Shown here one piece after another: positions 16,801-25,278 of a stretch of DNA of 64,000 bases. Below the pieces are notes generated by a model. It saw only the letters and a program-made list of their open reading frames with translations. It was not told the DNA's origin and searched no databases. The first letter of the stretch is position 1, and every line of letters begins with the position of its first letter. Source of the DNA: JAGNKE01 sp964583335 (GTDB lineage Bacteria; Pseudomonadota; Alphaproteobacteria; Micavibrionales; Micavibrionaceae); the NCBI GenBank assembly GCA_964583335.1, contig CAZOVG010000002.1, forward strand, positions 304,136 to 368,135, read 5' to 3'. A program made the position numbers and the translations under genes.

Positions 16801-18462
16801 TCAAGCCGCCTTCGCCAACAGTCCGTTATTCATCCATTTGCCGAACCAATGGCGCACGTCGCCCATGAAGGCTTCGCCGTCGTCGTCTTCGGGGATGGCG
16901 GCGCCCAGCGCCTGCCCCACCGGAACGCCCGCGAAGAGGCTGGAGAGCACGATATATTCGCGCTCCTCCAGATCAAGCCGCCAGAGCGAATCCTCGTGCC
17001 GGTAGATCGCCAGAAAACTGGGGCGCTTTTCGGGCGGCGATGGGTTTTCGCCGCTTAAAAACGCGTTGTAATATTCGTTCACCGGGTGCGAGAACGCGAA
17101 GAGCTTGAGCGCCCGGCGCGGGGCCAATGTAAATTCCATGAATTTATCGGGGTCGAGCGCGGCGAGGTCTTCGGGCCTCAGCGCAGCGGTCTCCGGCAAG
17201 TCGGCCAGCTGCACCAGTTCGGTTTCGAGAATCGCAAGCTCGTGCGCGAACGGCTCCTCCCGCTCCCGTACGAAATCGGGGAAGCGGGCGGTGTAGCGCG
17301 CGACGTTGAAGTGGGTGGAGGGCGTGGCCTCGACATAGCTATCAACCAGCGCGTTGAATTTTTCACGGCCTAGCGCGTATTTCAGCGCGGGGTAATCCAT
17401 CGCCACGATGTCGAACAGGCGATAGCGGTAGCCGTTTATATAGCTTTGGATTTGTTCCTGCGGCGCGAAATCGGGCTTGGGCACGATGCGCTCATCGGGA
17501 TTGATGATCGAGGCGTCGCCTTGAAGAATCGCGCTCTGCATGTCGCCCATTTCCTCGGAGAGCGGCGTTACGCGCTCGGACGGGCGGATATTGTGGCGGA
17601 AGGATTGGAAGGCGGGCAGCGGCACGGGCCCGTCGCTTGCGGCGGCCCATTTGCGCGCCTTGGCGACCTCCTCCATCACCACGGAGAATTCGGGGATTTT
17701 ATCGTCCCATTCCACCATCGTGCTGACCGGGTCGGCCTTTGAAATCACGTAGCGGTAGAGCGCCCAGACCTCGTCGATCACGCGGTCGTCGTGCGTGTCG
17801 ATGATATGCGTGCCCTTGTTCGTGTGGCCCGCCAGATGGATCTGCGCGACACGATTAAGGGGCAGCGCGTCGATATAGGTTTTCGGGTCCCAGCGGTGGT
17901 TGTAACAGGAGACGTAGACGTTATTCACGTCGAGCAGCAGGCCGCAGCCGGACTCGTCGGCCATACGGGCGATAAATTCCCATTCGCTCATGGTGGAGCT
18001 TGTGAACTCCAGATAGGTGGAGGGATTTTCGAGCACGATGGGGCGCTCCAGAACATCCTGCACCTGTTTGATCCGGGAGATGATATTTTTCAAGGCTTCT
18101 TCGGTATACGGCACGGGCAGAAGGTCATGCGTATTTTTGTGCGCCACGCCCGTCCAGCAGAGATGATCGGAAATCCACGGAGGATTCACCCACGCGGCGA
18201 GATTTTTCAGCTTTTGCAGATATTCCGAATTGAGCGGATCGACCGTGCCGATCGAGAGCGACACGCCGTGCATGACGACGGGGTAATCCTCGAGGATTTT
18301 TTCGAGCATCCTTACCGGGCGGCCATCGGTATCCATATAGTTTTCGGAGATGATCTCGAACCAGTCGATCTCCGGTTTATTCTCGAAAATATAAGGGTAG
18401 TGGGACGGGCGCAGGCCCATCCCAAAACCGATTCGTTTAAAATGCGGATTTGTGTCCGGCAT
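16801..18462 (-). CDS. MNIO (DUF692) - DUF2063 fusion, bufferin-type maturation enzyme
   Basis: 553-residue protein that joins two parts normally encoded separately. Residues about 8-280 are a DUF692/MNIO TIM barrel, the multinuclear non-heme iron oxidases that modify cysteines in methanobactin- and bufferin-type peptides. Likely metal ligands are visible: H65 (MHGVS), D99-H100 (SDHLCW), E145 (LENPS), D178 (LLLDVNN), H209 and H213 (IHLAGH), D222 and H224 (DTHDD), E251 (VEWDD). Residues about 285-550 resemble DUF2063 (BufC/HvfC type): FRHNIRP-like lead, YRYRLFDIVAMDYPAL, HFNVARYTARFP and FAFSHPVNEYYN. The gene follows its presumed precursor gene by 11 bp. A fusion guarantees one-to-one supply of the two partners. 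Confidence 0.88.
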   Translation of the reverse strand: MPDTNPHFKRIGFGMGLRPSHYPYIFENKPEIDWFEIISENYMDTDGRPVRMLEKILEDYPVVMHGVSLSIGTVDPLNSEYLQKLKNLAAWVNPPWISDHLCWTGVAHKNTHDLLPVPYTEEALKNIISRIKQVQDVLERPIVLENPSTYLEFTSSTMSEWEFIARMADESGCGLLLDVNNVYVSCYNHRWDPKTYIDALPLNRVAQIHLAGHTNKGTHIIDTHDDRVIDEVWALYRYVISKADPVSTMVEWDDKIPEFSVVMEEVAKARKWAAASDGPVPLPAFQSFRHNIRPSERVTPLSEEMGDMQSAILQGDASIINPDERIVPKPDFAPQEQIQSYINGYRYRLFDIVAMDYPALKYALGREKFNALVDSYVEATPSTHFNVARYTARFPDFVREREEPFAHELAILETELVQLADLPETAALRPEDLAALDPDKFMEFTLAPRRALKLFAFSHPVNEYYNAFLSGENPSPPEKRPSFLAIYRHEDSLWRLDLEEREYIVLSSLFAGVPVGQALGAAIPEDDDGEAFMGDVRHWFGKWMNNGLLAKAA

Positions 18463-18473
18463 CGTTTAGCAGC

Positions 18474-18833
18474 TTAGTCGTTGTAACGGCTGTCGTCGTT
18501 GTGACCGCTGCACTTCGCCTTGTTTTCGCAAGAGGCTTTGGCCTGGCAGCTGGCCTTTTCCGCAGGGGCTGCGGCCTGACAGGTGGATTTCGCCTGACAG
18601 CTGGACTTGGTGGAGCATTTATTGCCGTCCGTCGGTTTGTCGGCGTTCTTGCAGCCCGATTTGCAGGCATTGCCGCCTGTGGTTTTCGCGCCGCAGCCGC
18701 TCGCGCTGCAACCGTTGGAGCCGCTGCCCGCATAGGCCGGGGAGGCGGAGAAGGTGCCGACGGCCATCATCCCGGCAAGGGCGACGGTCGCGAGCTTTTT
18801 ATTCATTTTGGTTTTTTTGGAGGGGTTATTCAT
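18474..18833 (-). CDS. Exported ten-cysteine peptide, putative bufferin-like RiPP precursor
   Basis: 119 residues: a signal peptide (NKKLATVALAGMMAVGTFSA, cleavage after AYA at residue 35) and a low-complexity Gly/Ser/Ala/Lys mature part with ten cysteines at 42, 47, 57, 61, 73, 79, 85, 96, 102 and 108, mostly in SGC, SSC, STC and ASC contexts. Bufferin precursors are likewise Sec-exported, Cys-containing and encoded next to MNIO genes, where copper binding has been shown for some. Here neither the EGKCG repeats of HvfA nor the usual DUF2282 four-Cys core is present. Start: AAGGA lies 9 bases before ATG 18833; an internal ATG at 18806 would shorten the leader. Confidence 0.75.
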   Translation of the reverse strand: MNNPSKKTKMNKKLATVALAGMMAVGTFSASPAYAGSGSNGCSASGCGAKTTGGNACKSGCKNADKPTDGNKCSTKSSCQAKSTCQAAAPAEKASCQAKASCENKAKCSGHNDDSRYND

Positions 18834-18929
18834 CAGTCTGTTCCTTATATGAAAAACATCTAAAATAAAAATTGAACGATCAATTTTCATCCTGTTCGAT
18901 CTTACGGGGAGCGCCGTTACATGAACAGG

Positions 18930-18970
18930 GAACAAAAAATCCGGCCCCCTGCTTTTATTCAAGGGGCCGG
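18930..18970 (-). terminator. Rho-independent terminator of the VWA gene
   Basis: CCGGCCCC (18941-18948) pairs with GGGGCCGG (18963-18970) and is followed on the minus strand by ATTTTTTG. It lies 32 bases past the stop of the VWA-protein gene and separates that transcript from the RiPP locus. Confidence 0.85.
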
Positions 18971-19001
18971 ACGTTGGCGATTGCCGTTTCTTTATAACGC
19001 C

Positions 19002-21332
19002 TTAGCGGTTCTCGAAGGCCTTCGCGAGGCGCACGAGGTTGATGAACTCCGCGCGGTAGCCGAACTCGTCGTTGCCCTTGCCTTGCTGCGCGAGGGCCAG
19101 CACGTCGTCGAGTTTGTATTCGACCATGTTGACCTCGCCGCGCAGAATTTGCCCGAACCCGGCCACGGCGGTGGCGAAGCGCGTATCGTCGCTGGCGCTG
19201 GCGGGGCACGATTCGGCGGGCCCGCACTCAACCTTTTGCAAGGTGACCTGATCCTGTCCCGTCACCGGGCGGGTGATCAGGCGGCTCGTGTCCTCGCTGG
19301 GCAGCTTGTAGCGGATCTTGAGGAAGGCGTATTCGTTCGAGAACGGCGAGTCGGCCACGGATTCCGCGATCGGCGCCTGCACTTGCTCAGCGGGTTTCGC
19401 GGCGTAGCGGAGATCGTCCACGCTGCGGGCCGATTGCGCGCCTACGGGCACGAATTCATAGATCGCCGTCACGGTGTGGCCCGCGCCCATATCGCCCGCG
19501 TCCACCTTGTCGTTGTTGAAATCCTCGCGGTTCAGGTGGCGGGTTTCGTATCCGACCAGACGGTATTCGGCGATCTGGGCCGTGTTGAACTCGATCTGGA
19601 ACTTCACGTCCTTGGCGATGGGGAACAGGGTCGAGCTGGCCTCGTCGAGCAGGACCTTGCGCGCCTCGCTGAGGCTGTCGATATAGGCGGCGGTTCCGTT
19701 GCCGTTCTGGGCCAGAGCCTGCATGAGGTCATCGTTATAATTGCCCTGTCCGAAGCCGAGCACGGAGAGGAACACGCCCGTCTCGCGTTTCTTGGCCACG
19801 TAGTCCTTCAGCTGTTCGCGGTCGGTGATGCCGACATTGAAGTCGCCGTCGGTGGCGAGGATCACGCGGTTCACGGCCTCCCTGTTGAAGTTCTGCTCGG
19901 CCAGTTGATAGGCGAGTTCGATGCCCGCGCCTCCGGCGGTCGAGCCTCCGGCCTGAAGGTTATCGAGCGCGCTATAGATCGTCGAGCGCTCGGAGACTTT
20001 TGTGGGGGGCAGAACGGTTCCCGCCGCGCCCGCATAGACGACGATCGAAACCGTGTCTTCGGGCTTGAGGCTGTCGAGCAGCAGCTTCATGGAGTTTTTC
20101 AGCAGGGGCAGCTTGTCCTGCGCGTTCATCGAGCCGGAGACATCCAGCAGGAAGACGAGGTTGCTGCTCGGCTTTTCACCCGTAATCTCATAGCCCTTGA
20201 TGCCGATATGCATGAGCTTGCGGCCCGGTGACCAGGGGGAGTCCACGATGGTGACGGTGGGCTGGAAGGGCTCCTCCCGCGATTCGGGGACGGGGTAGCT
20301 GTAATCGAAGTAGTTCACCATTTCCTCGATCCGCACGGCCTGCGCGGGCGGGAGGCGGCCCGCGTTCAGTTCGCGGCGCACGAAGCTGTAGCTCGCGGTG
20401 TCCACGTCGGAGGAGAAGGTGGAGACGGGTTCCTCCTGCGCGACCTTGAAGCTGTTGGGTTTGTATTCGGGGAAGCGGTCGCGGCCCTGCTCCTGATAAT
20501 GGGGCTGAGGGTAGTAATCGACCGGCGGCGAGACCGGCATGGGCATCGGCTGCGGGTACGGGTAAGGCTCGGGGTAAATGACGCTCGACTCGGACGAGGC
20601 GGTCGCGCCCTGCCCCGCATAGCCGGGGGAAGACGCGCCGGGGGCGGTGCCCGCCATTTTATCCTGCGCGGGGGCCTGCGCCTTGCGTTTGGCTTCCTCG
20701 CGCGCGGGGGCGGCGCGGCCCTCGACCTGATTCTGCGTTATATTCTGCGCGACCTCCATGCCGTCATCAAGTTTAAAGGCACTGGGCGCTTTTTCGGGGA
20801 GTTGCAGACGATCGCTCGGCGCTTCCACCGGGACAGGCATTGTGCTGTCTCCGCTGCGCAACGCTTTATCAAGATCCTGCTCGTTCTTCTCTTCCACAGC
20901 CGCAATATAGGCGGGGGAGGCTTCCGAAGTTCCGGGCGGAGCGGTGACTTCGGACGCGGAGGTCCCTAGGTCAGTTATATTAAACTGCACTGAATACATT
21001 GCTGCTGCCGAGGCACCGATCCCAGATTTCCCCTTTTCTGAAACATCATTCATATGAAGCCCGGCCACGAGCACGACAGCAAGCGCAGTTCCCATTCCAC
21101 CGAATACAAATCCTTTTTTCCCGAATTTCATGTCGTTTTTCTCTCTCTTAGGCGTTGATCTGCCGATAAGACGGGAGAGGAACGAGGTTCCTTGGGCGGA
21201 TTTTTCAGATTTTTCCTTCTGGTGGGCTTTAAATTCGGCCAAAGCGAGGTTGACCGCGCGTTTTTGCGCGTTTTCATCGGCGGGCGGGATTTCGATATCC
21301 TGCATGATTTTCTTCAGCGCGGACTCATCCAT
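19002..21332 (-). CDS. Membrane-anchored VWA-domain protein, partner of an ECF sigma factor
   Basis: 776 residues. The first 70 form a charged cytoplasmic head, a membrane helix follows (about 74-92), then a long Pro/Tyr/Ala-rich linker (about 130-300). The VWF-type N-terminal domain comes next (DVDTASYSFVRREL, 319-332), then a VWA domain with a complete MIDAS start (LLDVSGSM, D397/S399/S401; later ATDGDFNVG), and a C-terminal DUF3520-like region. This is the YfbK-type architecture. The start overlaps the end of the sigma gene by 8 bp, so the cytoplasmic head may act as an anti-sigma-like module. That role is inferred from context. Confidence 0.85.
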   Translation of the reverse strand: MDESALKKIMQDIEIPPADENAQKRAVNLALAEFKAHQKEKSEKSAQGTSFLSRLIGRSTPKREKNDMKFGKKGFVFGGMGTALAVVLVAGLHMNDVSEKGKSGIGASAAAMYSVQFNITDLGTSASEVTAPPGTSEASPAYIAAVEEKNEQDLDKALRSGDSTMPVPVEAPSDRLQLPEKAPSAFKLDDGMEVAQNITQNQVEGRAAPAREEAKRKAQAPAQDKMAGTAPGASSPGYAGQGATASSESSVIYPEPYPYPQPMPMPVSPPVDYYPQPHYQEQGRDRFPEYKPNSFKVAQEEPVSTFSSDVDTASYSFVRRELNAGRLPPAQAVRIEEMVNYFDYSYPVPESREEPFQPTVTIVDSPWSPGRKLMHIGIKGYEITGEKPSSNLVFLLDVSGSMNAQDKLPLLKNSMKLLLDSLKPEDTVSIVVYAGAAGTVLPPTKVSERSTIYSALDNLQAGGSTAGGAGIELAYQLAEQNFNREAVNRVILATDGDFNVGITDREQLKDYVAKKRETGVFLSVLGFGQGNYNDDLMQALAQNGNGTAAYIDSLSEARKVLLDEASSTLFPIAKDVKFQIEFNTAQIAEYRLVGYETRHLNREDFNNDKVDAGDMGAGHTVTAIYEFVPVGAQSARSVDDLRYAAKPAEQVQAPIAESVADSPFSNEYAFLKIRYKLPSEDTSRLITRPVTGQDQVTLQKVECGPAESCPASASDDTRFATAVAGFGQILRGEVNMVEYKLDDVLALAQQGKGNDEFGYRAEFINLVRLAKAFENR

Positions 21333-21867
21333 ATTTCTTCTCCTTGCCGAAGAGGCTTTCCAGCTTCTTGCGGGCCTCGTGGATGCGCCAAGAGACGGTG
21401 CTTTCCTTCACCTCTAAAATCAGCGCGGCCTCCTTGTGCGACAAACCCTCGCTCACGACCAAAATCAGGGCCTCCTTTTCGCCCTCGGGCAGCGTTTGAA
21501 TCTGCGCCCAGACCTGTTTCATCAGAATTCTGTCTTCGGGCGAACCCTCTTCCGACCTGATATTTTCGGCCTGTTCGATCCCGGCGGCGGGGTGGCGGTT
21601 CTGGGATTTGAACCAGTCTTTCGCCGTGTTAATCACGAGGCGGTAAAGCCATGAGGTAAAGGCCGAGTCGTGACGGAAGGAATCGAGGCCACGCGCAAGC
21701 TTGATGCACGCCTCCTGCGTGATATCCTCCGCCGCCGTTCTGTCTCCGCACCATTTAAAGGCCATCTTGAACATGATCCCGTAATAGCTATTTACCAGCG
21801 CCTCGAACGCAGCGGCGTCACCGGCCTGCGCCCGTTTGATCAGCTCTGTGTCCTGCGCGTCCGGCAT
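21325..21867 (-). CDS. ECF-type RNA polymerase sigma factor
   Basis: 180-residue sigma-70 family ECF factor. Region 2 is seen as FEALVNSYYGIMFKMAFKW, AEDITQEACIKLARGLDSF and FTSWLYRLVINTAKDW; region 4 as EKEALILVVSEGLSHKEAA followed by STVSWRIHEARKKLE. ATG at 21867 gives the standard ECF length; the frame upstream is open but runs antisense into the O-antigen ligase gene. It is translationally coupled to the VWA membrane protein, suggesting signal-dependent release at the membrane. The target promoters are unknown. Confidence 0.92.
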   Translation of the reverse strand: MPDAQDTELIKRAQAGDAAAFEALVNSYYGIMFKMAFKWCGDRTAAEDITQEACIKLARGLDSFRHDSAFTSWLYRLVINTAKDWFKSQNRHPAAGIEQAENIRSEEGSPEDRILMKQVWAQIQTLPEGEKEALILVVSEGLSHKEAALILEVKESTVSWRIHEARKKLESLFGKEKKYG

Positions 21868-22030
21868 CCGAAAGCAACCATGTGTAGGGAACGTCCTCCC
21901 TATCCTATAATAATGAGACGAAGTGTACAGGCGAAAACTTGGAAAAAATTTATGATGGTGCCGGGGTTGTCTTTTTATGCCGGGGTGGCGACAATGCGCT
22001 GCGCCGCAAGATGAGGAACGACCCTGCTCC

Positions 22031-23266
22031 ATGACCGCCCGCCGGGATTTCACCTTTTATTATATGCTGGCCTTTGCGGCCCTGCCCCTGATGTCCGTGC
22101 TTGTTCCCCGGGTGATGGCGTTCGGCCCGGTTCTGCTGGGGCTTGCGGGCACGATTTATCTGCTGCGTAGTGGCGCGGACCGGAAAGGTTTCAGCAAAAC
22201 CTATCTGATCGTGGCGGGCGGGGCCGGGATTCTGGCGTGCGCGAGCGCGTTGTGGGCCGATTTCCCCGAAGACGTTCTGGAGAAGGGCGTTCTGACCGCG
22301 CTCCTGCTTTTATCGGGCGTTTTTACGCTCTATGCCTCCGAGCATCTTGATGCCGCGCGGCTGCGGGCCTGCGCGTGGCTGATTCCGATTCTGGTTCTGG
22401 CGGCGGCGGGGGTGGCGGCGTTCGAGCTGGCGTTCAACATGCCCCTCTACCGGCTGGTTCACGGCGTCGGGCCGGAGGAGCGGCTTTATACCGCCGTGAT
22501 CAACCGGGGGGCGGTGAATACGGTTTTGTGCCTGTTCGCGGCGCTGGCGATCGTGCAAAGCGGCGCGGCGTTCGAGAAGAGCCGAACACATCGCATGGTT
22601 CTCCTCGTGGCGCTTCTGGGCACGGTTTTATTGATGCTGGCCCTTTCGCAGGCTCAGGTCGCGCAGCTGGCCTTCGTGGCGGGTTTGATCATCTATAAAT
22701 TTTATCCCGCCGGACGGGCGCCGGGCCCCGTGTTCGCGGTTCTCACCGGAGTGAGCTGCGCCCTGCTTGTTCTCTCGCCGTGGCTGGCGGAATGGATGTT
22801 CGCGAATCTGGCCGCCGAGACACAAGGCCTTGCGTGGCTAAAAAGCGGCTATGCGGCCAACCGCATGGAAATCTGGGACATGACCGCCCGGTATGCGTTG
22901 CAGGCGCCTCTGACCGGGCACGGGTTGGATGCGACGCGGTATGTGGAATCATTCGACCATGCACGGCTTTACCACAGGGAGGCAGGGGTTTTGCACCCGC
23001 ATAATTTCGCGCTGCAGATCTGGACCGATTTCGGGCTTCTGGGGGTTTTGCCCGCCTGCGCGGTGCTGGCCCTTCTGTTTCGCCGGGTTTCCGCGGTCGG
23101 CGGCATCGCCGGAAAGGCCGTCATGGCCATGCTCCTCACGACCCTGCTGGTCGCCGCCATCTCCTATGGTTTATGGCAGAGCCACTGGCTGGGGGTGATG
23201 ATCTATTTGCTGGCGCTCAGCCGGATCCTTATGCGCCTGAACGCACCCGCCTCCATGCAAGGTTAA
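22031..23266 (+). CDS. O-antigen ligase/polymerase family membrane protein
   Basis: 411 residues with about ten to twelve membrane helices and one long periplasmic loop, the layout of the WaaL/Wzy O-antigen ligase family. The loop after residue 260 contains GYAANRMEIWDMTARYALQAPLTGHGLDATRYV and then HPHNFALQIWTDFGLLG; NR, GHG and HPHN are the conserved features of the Wzy_C domain. It would transfer or polymerise glycans at the outer face of the inner membrane. No other polysaccharide gene is adjacent except ugd 7 kb away. ATG at 22031 was chosen; the ribosome binding site is weak. Confidence 0.85.
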   Translation: MTARRDFTFYYMLAFAALPLMSVLVPRVMAFGPVLLGLAGTIYLLRSGADRKGFSKTYLIVAGGAGILACASALWADFPEDVLEKGVLTALLLLSGVFTLYASEHLDAARLRACAWLIPILVLAAAGVAAFELAFNMPLYRLVHGVGPEERLYTAVINRGAVNTVLCLFAALAIVQSGAAFEKSRTHRMVLLVALLGTVLLMLALSQAQVAQLAFVAGLIIYKFYPAGRAPGPVFAVLTGVSCALLVLSPWLAEWMFANLAAETQGLAWLKSGYAANRMEIWDMTARYALQAPLTGHGLDATRYVESFDHARLYHREAGVLHPHNFALQIWTDFGLLGVLPACAVLALLFRRVSAVGGIAGKAVMAMLLTTLLVAAISYGLWQSHWLGVMIYLLALSRILMRLNAPASMQG

Positions 23267-23547
23267 CCTTCCTTCATATTAGCCGCGCTTAATATACGAT
23301 TAAATTTTGTACCATATGCCTCTTTTTATTCATTACGGAAATTGTTTTTGTGATTTCAGGGCCTTAATCACCCCCGAAAAAACCCTAAAAAAGCCAGTAT
23401 ATTCAAGGTTTTTGATATAAAAACCGACGTGTGAAAAAATTTTTAAAAAAGTTTGCAAATCACAAAAAAAAGGCGTACTTTTTGTAGGCGCTTCGGTCAA
23501 AAGAGTCTAAAAGACCTGCCGGAACAGCATGTTACAGGGGGGAAACA

Positions 23548-23595
23548 ATGGGCCTATCGTCTGCATTACAGATGCTCTCAGGCATAACCAATTGA
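23548..23595 (+). CDS. 15-residue peptide with strong ribosome binding site
   Basis: Frame encoding MGLSSALQMLSGITN, preceded by AGGGGGG 5-7 bases before the ATG, the best such site in this region. It lies in the same reading frame as the downstream coiled-coil gene, separated by three in-frame stops (23593, 23653, 23677). It could be a leader peptide, a stand-alone micropeptide, or the true 5' end of a gene broken by stops. Confidence 0.35.
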   Translation: MGLSSALQMLSGITN

Positions 23596-23611
23596 TTTCC
23601 AAATAAAAGTT

Positions 23612-23634
23612 ATAAGATGGCTCAGCTATCTTAT
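23612..23634. repeat. 23-bp imperfect palindrome
   Basis: ATAAGATGGCT and AGCTATCTTAT flank a single central base; 10 of 11 positions pair. Not G+C-rich enough for a terminator; its shape suits a dimeric regulator site upstream of the coiled-coil gene. Confidence 0.5.
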
Positions 23635-23706
23635 TTACATAATATTAATATTTAGGGGATACCCTCACCGTTAGTATAGGTTTTTCTAGCGTGTGTGGGT
23701 TTTAAA

Positions 23707-25137
23707 GTGAGTGATGTGAGTGCCGGTGTAGCCGCAAATCTTGCCGTTTTCGACGAAGACGAGCTGGACAACGAAACCGAACATAACGGGCCGCTCGGCC
23801 TGTCTCCCGCAGAATATTTCGGCGGTGCCGACATCGGAGGAGCCTCCGGCGGTAAGCATCATTACGACGGCGAAGACCGTGGGCACGACCACGCCGCCGA
23901 GCTTTCCGACACCGGAAACACCGTTTTCAATTACAGCATGCGCGACCGTATGGACGGCGATGGCGGCACGGCCAACAGCATTGGCTACCGCAACTTCTCG
24001 CCTCTTTCGGCTGAGGATATGGATATTGCGGAAAAGCGCCGCAAGGAGGCTGACGAGCGCCTTCATCTTATTCTTGAGCATTATGAGGCGGCGCAGCGTC
24101 TGGCGGAAATCGAAGCCCGTATGCACGCATTGGAGCGTCAGATTAAGGATCTCGAAGGCAAAATCGAGGCCTTAGATCGTGCTTTTGAGATTGGCGATGA
24201 TGCCGACATCAACGATGATTCTCTGGCCGGACTGGCCAAACGCAACCAGATGCGCCGTTCGCTGCGCGAGGCTGGTCTTGACGAAAATGAGTATTTCCGT
24301 GCGGATGGCACCTTTGACCAGGATAAGTGGCTGCGCGATCAGGAAAGAAACCGTGAAATGCAGCGCGCTTATGAAGATCAAGTGCGCCGGGCGTATGATG
24401 AGTATCGCCAGCTTCAGGTTGAGCGGGAGCGGACTCTGCGTGAAAATCCTGAACTTGCCGACAAGCTTCAACGCCAAGCCGCTGGAGATCCGCAGGCTCA
24501 GGCCGAAGTTCAGAGCTTGGCCAGAACCAAGGATGGATTTGTCGATCTTTCCTATACGGTTATCAATAACTCTCCAAATTTGGGCGCTGATGCCAAAGTT
24601 GAAGCCCTGACTCAATTCGGGCCGCAGGGCCATGAATTACAGACTGATATTTCTGTTATTGCGGTCGATGCTTCTGCGGGTATGTCTGATGAGGCCGCAT
24701 GGGACAATATGGCGGGCTTGCCAGGAGCAGGAAACGATTTGCCCGAACAGCGTGTTGAGGTCGCCTTGCGTTTGCCTGAAACACTTCCTGAATTGTTATC
24801 TCCTGCTTTGATGAATATGCCCGCTGGCGCACCTGATATACAGGTTCCGAACATCCGAATTATTGATACCATTCCCCAAAACCTCAGGACCTCTGCCACA
24901 AGCCCGGGTGCCGAACGCAGTACGGGCAGCTTGGCTGCTGAGCTTGGTTTCGATACGGTTGATACCGGGATCAAGCCTATTTCAGCGACTTTTGCGCAGG
25001 CTGTAACGAACCAGACCTCTGTGCCGCAGGTCGCTGCGCTTGACGCTGAGGCTGCCCTTGCAGCCGAGCGGCTAAGACTGTCTGGTGCTAGTGGTTCTGG
25101 CGCGACTGTCTCTTCGCCGACGGGCATGATGGCTTAA
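23707..25137 (+). CDS. Coiled-coil protein of unknown function
   Basis: About 476 residues, not recognised. An acidic N-terminus rich in Asp, Gly and His (GGKHHYDGEDRGHDHA) leads into a long coiled coil (about 100-250) with heptads such as EIEARMHALERQIKDLEGKI and repeated Arg/Glu helices, then an uncharged Ala/Pro/Thr-rich C-terminal part. No signal peptide or membrane helix. The start is uncertain: only GTG codons (23695, 23707, 23716) are available and none has a clear ribosome binding site. A good terminator follows at 25227. The large open frame with ordinary codon use supports a real gene. Confidence 0.65.
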   Translation: MSDVSAGVAANLAVFDEDELDNETEHNGPLGLSPAEYFGGADIGGASGGKHHYDGEDRGHDHAAELSDTGNTVFNYSMRDRMDGDGGTANSIGYRNFSPLSAEDMDIAEKRRKEADERLHLILEHYEAAQRLAEIEARMHALERQIKDLEGKIEALDRAFEIGDDADINDDSLAGLAKRNQMRRSLREAGLDENEYFRADGTFDQDKWLRDQERNREMQRAYEDQVRRAYDEYRQLQVERERTLRENPELADKLQRQAAGDPQAQAEVQSLARTKDGFVDLSYTVINNSPNLGADAKVEALTQFGPQGHELQTDISVIAVDASAGMSDEAAWDNMAGLPGAGNDLPEQRVEVALRLPETLPELLSPALMNMPAGAPDIQVPNIRIIDTIPQNLRTSATSPGAERSTGSLAAELGFDTVDTGIKPISATFAQAVTNQTSVPQVAALDAEAALAAERLRLSGASGSGATVSSPTGMMA

Positions 25138-25226
25138 TTTTTCCATTTCTAAAATTAGGTTGAGGCCGCCAGCCAAGGTTGTTTTTTGGTGCTATCTTCT
25201 CAGATTTGGTAAATTTCAAAAAGATT

Positions 25227-25256
25227 AAACCGGCCATGGTCACATGGCCGGTTTTG
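25227..25256 (+). terminator. Rho-independent terminator
   Basis: AAACCGGCCATG and its complement CATGGCCGGTTT form a 12-bp stem around a 4-base loop, followed by TTTGC on the plus strand. It ends the coiled-coil gene and may also work for the convergent secreted-protein gene, since the minus side continues TTTAATCTTTTT. Confidence 0.8.
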
Positions 25257-25278
25257 CAATTGCTCGCTATTATGGCTT

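Larger units (their letters stand above)
23267..23706. other. A+T-rich 440-bp intergenic region with two tiny frames
   Basis: Long non-coding stretch before the coiled-coil gene. It holds a 15-codon frame with a strong ribosome binding site (23548-23595) and a 23-bp imperfect palindrome (23612-23634), both listed separately, and a 12-codon frame at 23617-23655. I saw no convincing promoter; TTGCAA at 23453 with TACTTT at 23476 is the best weak candidate. Confidence 0.5.
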
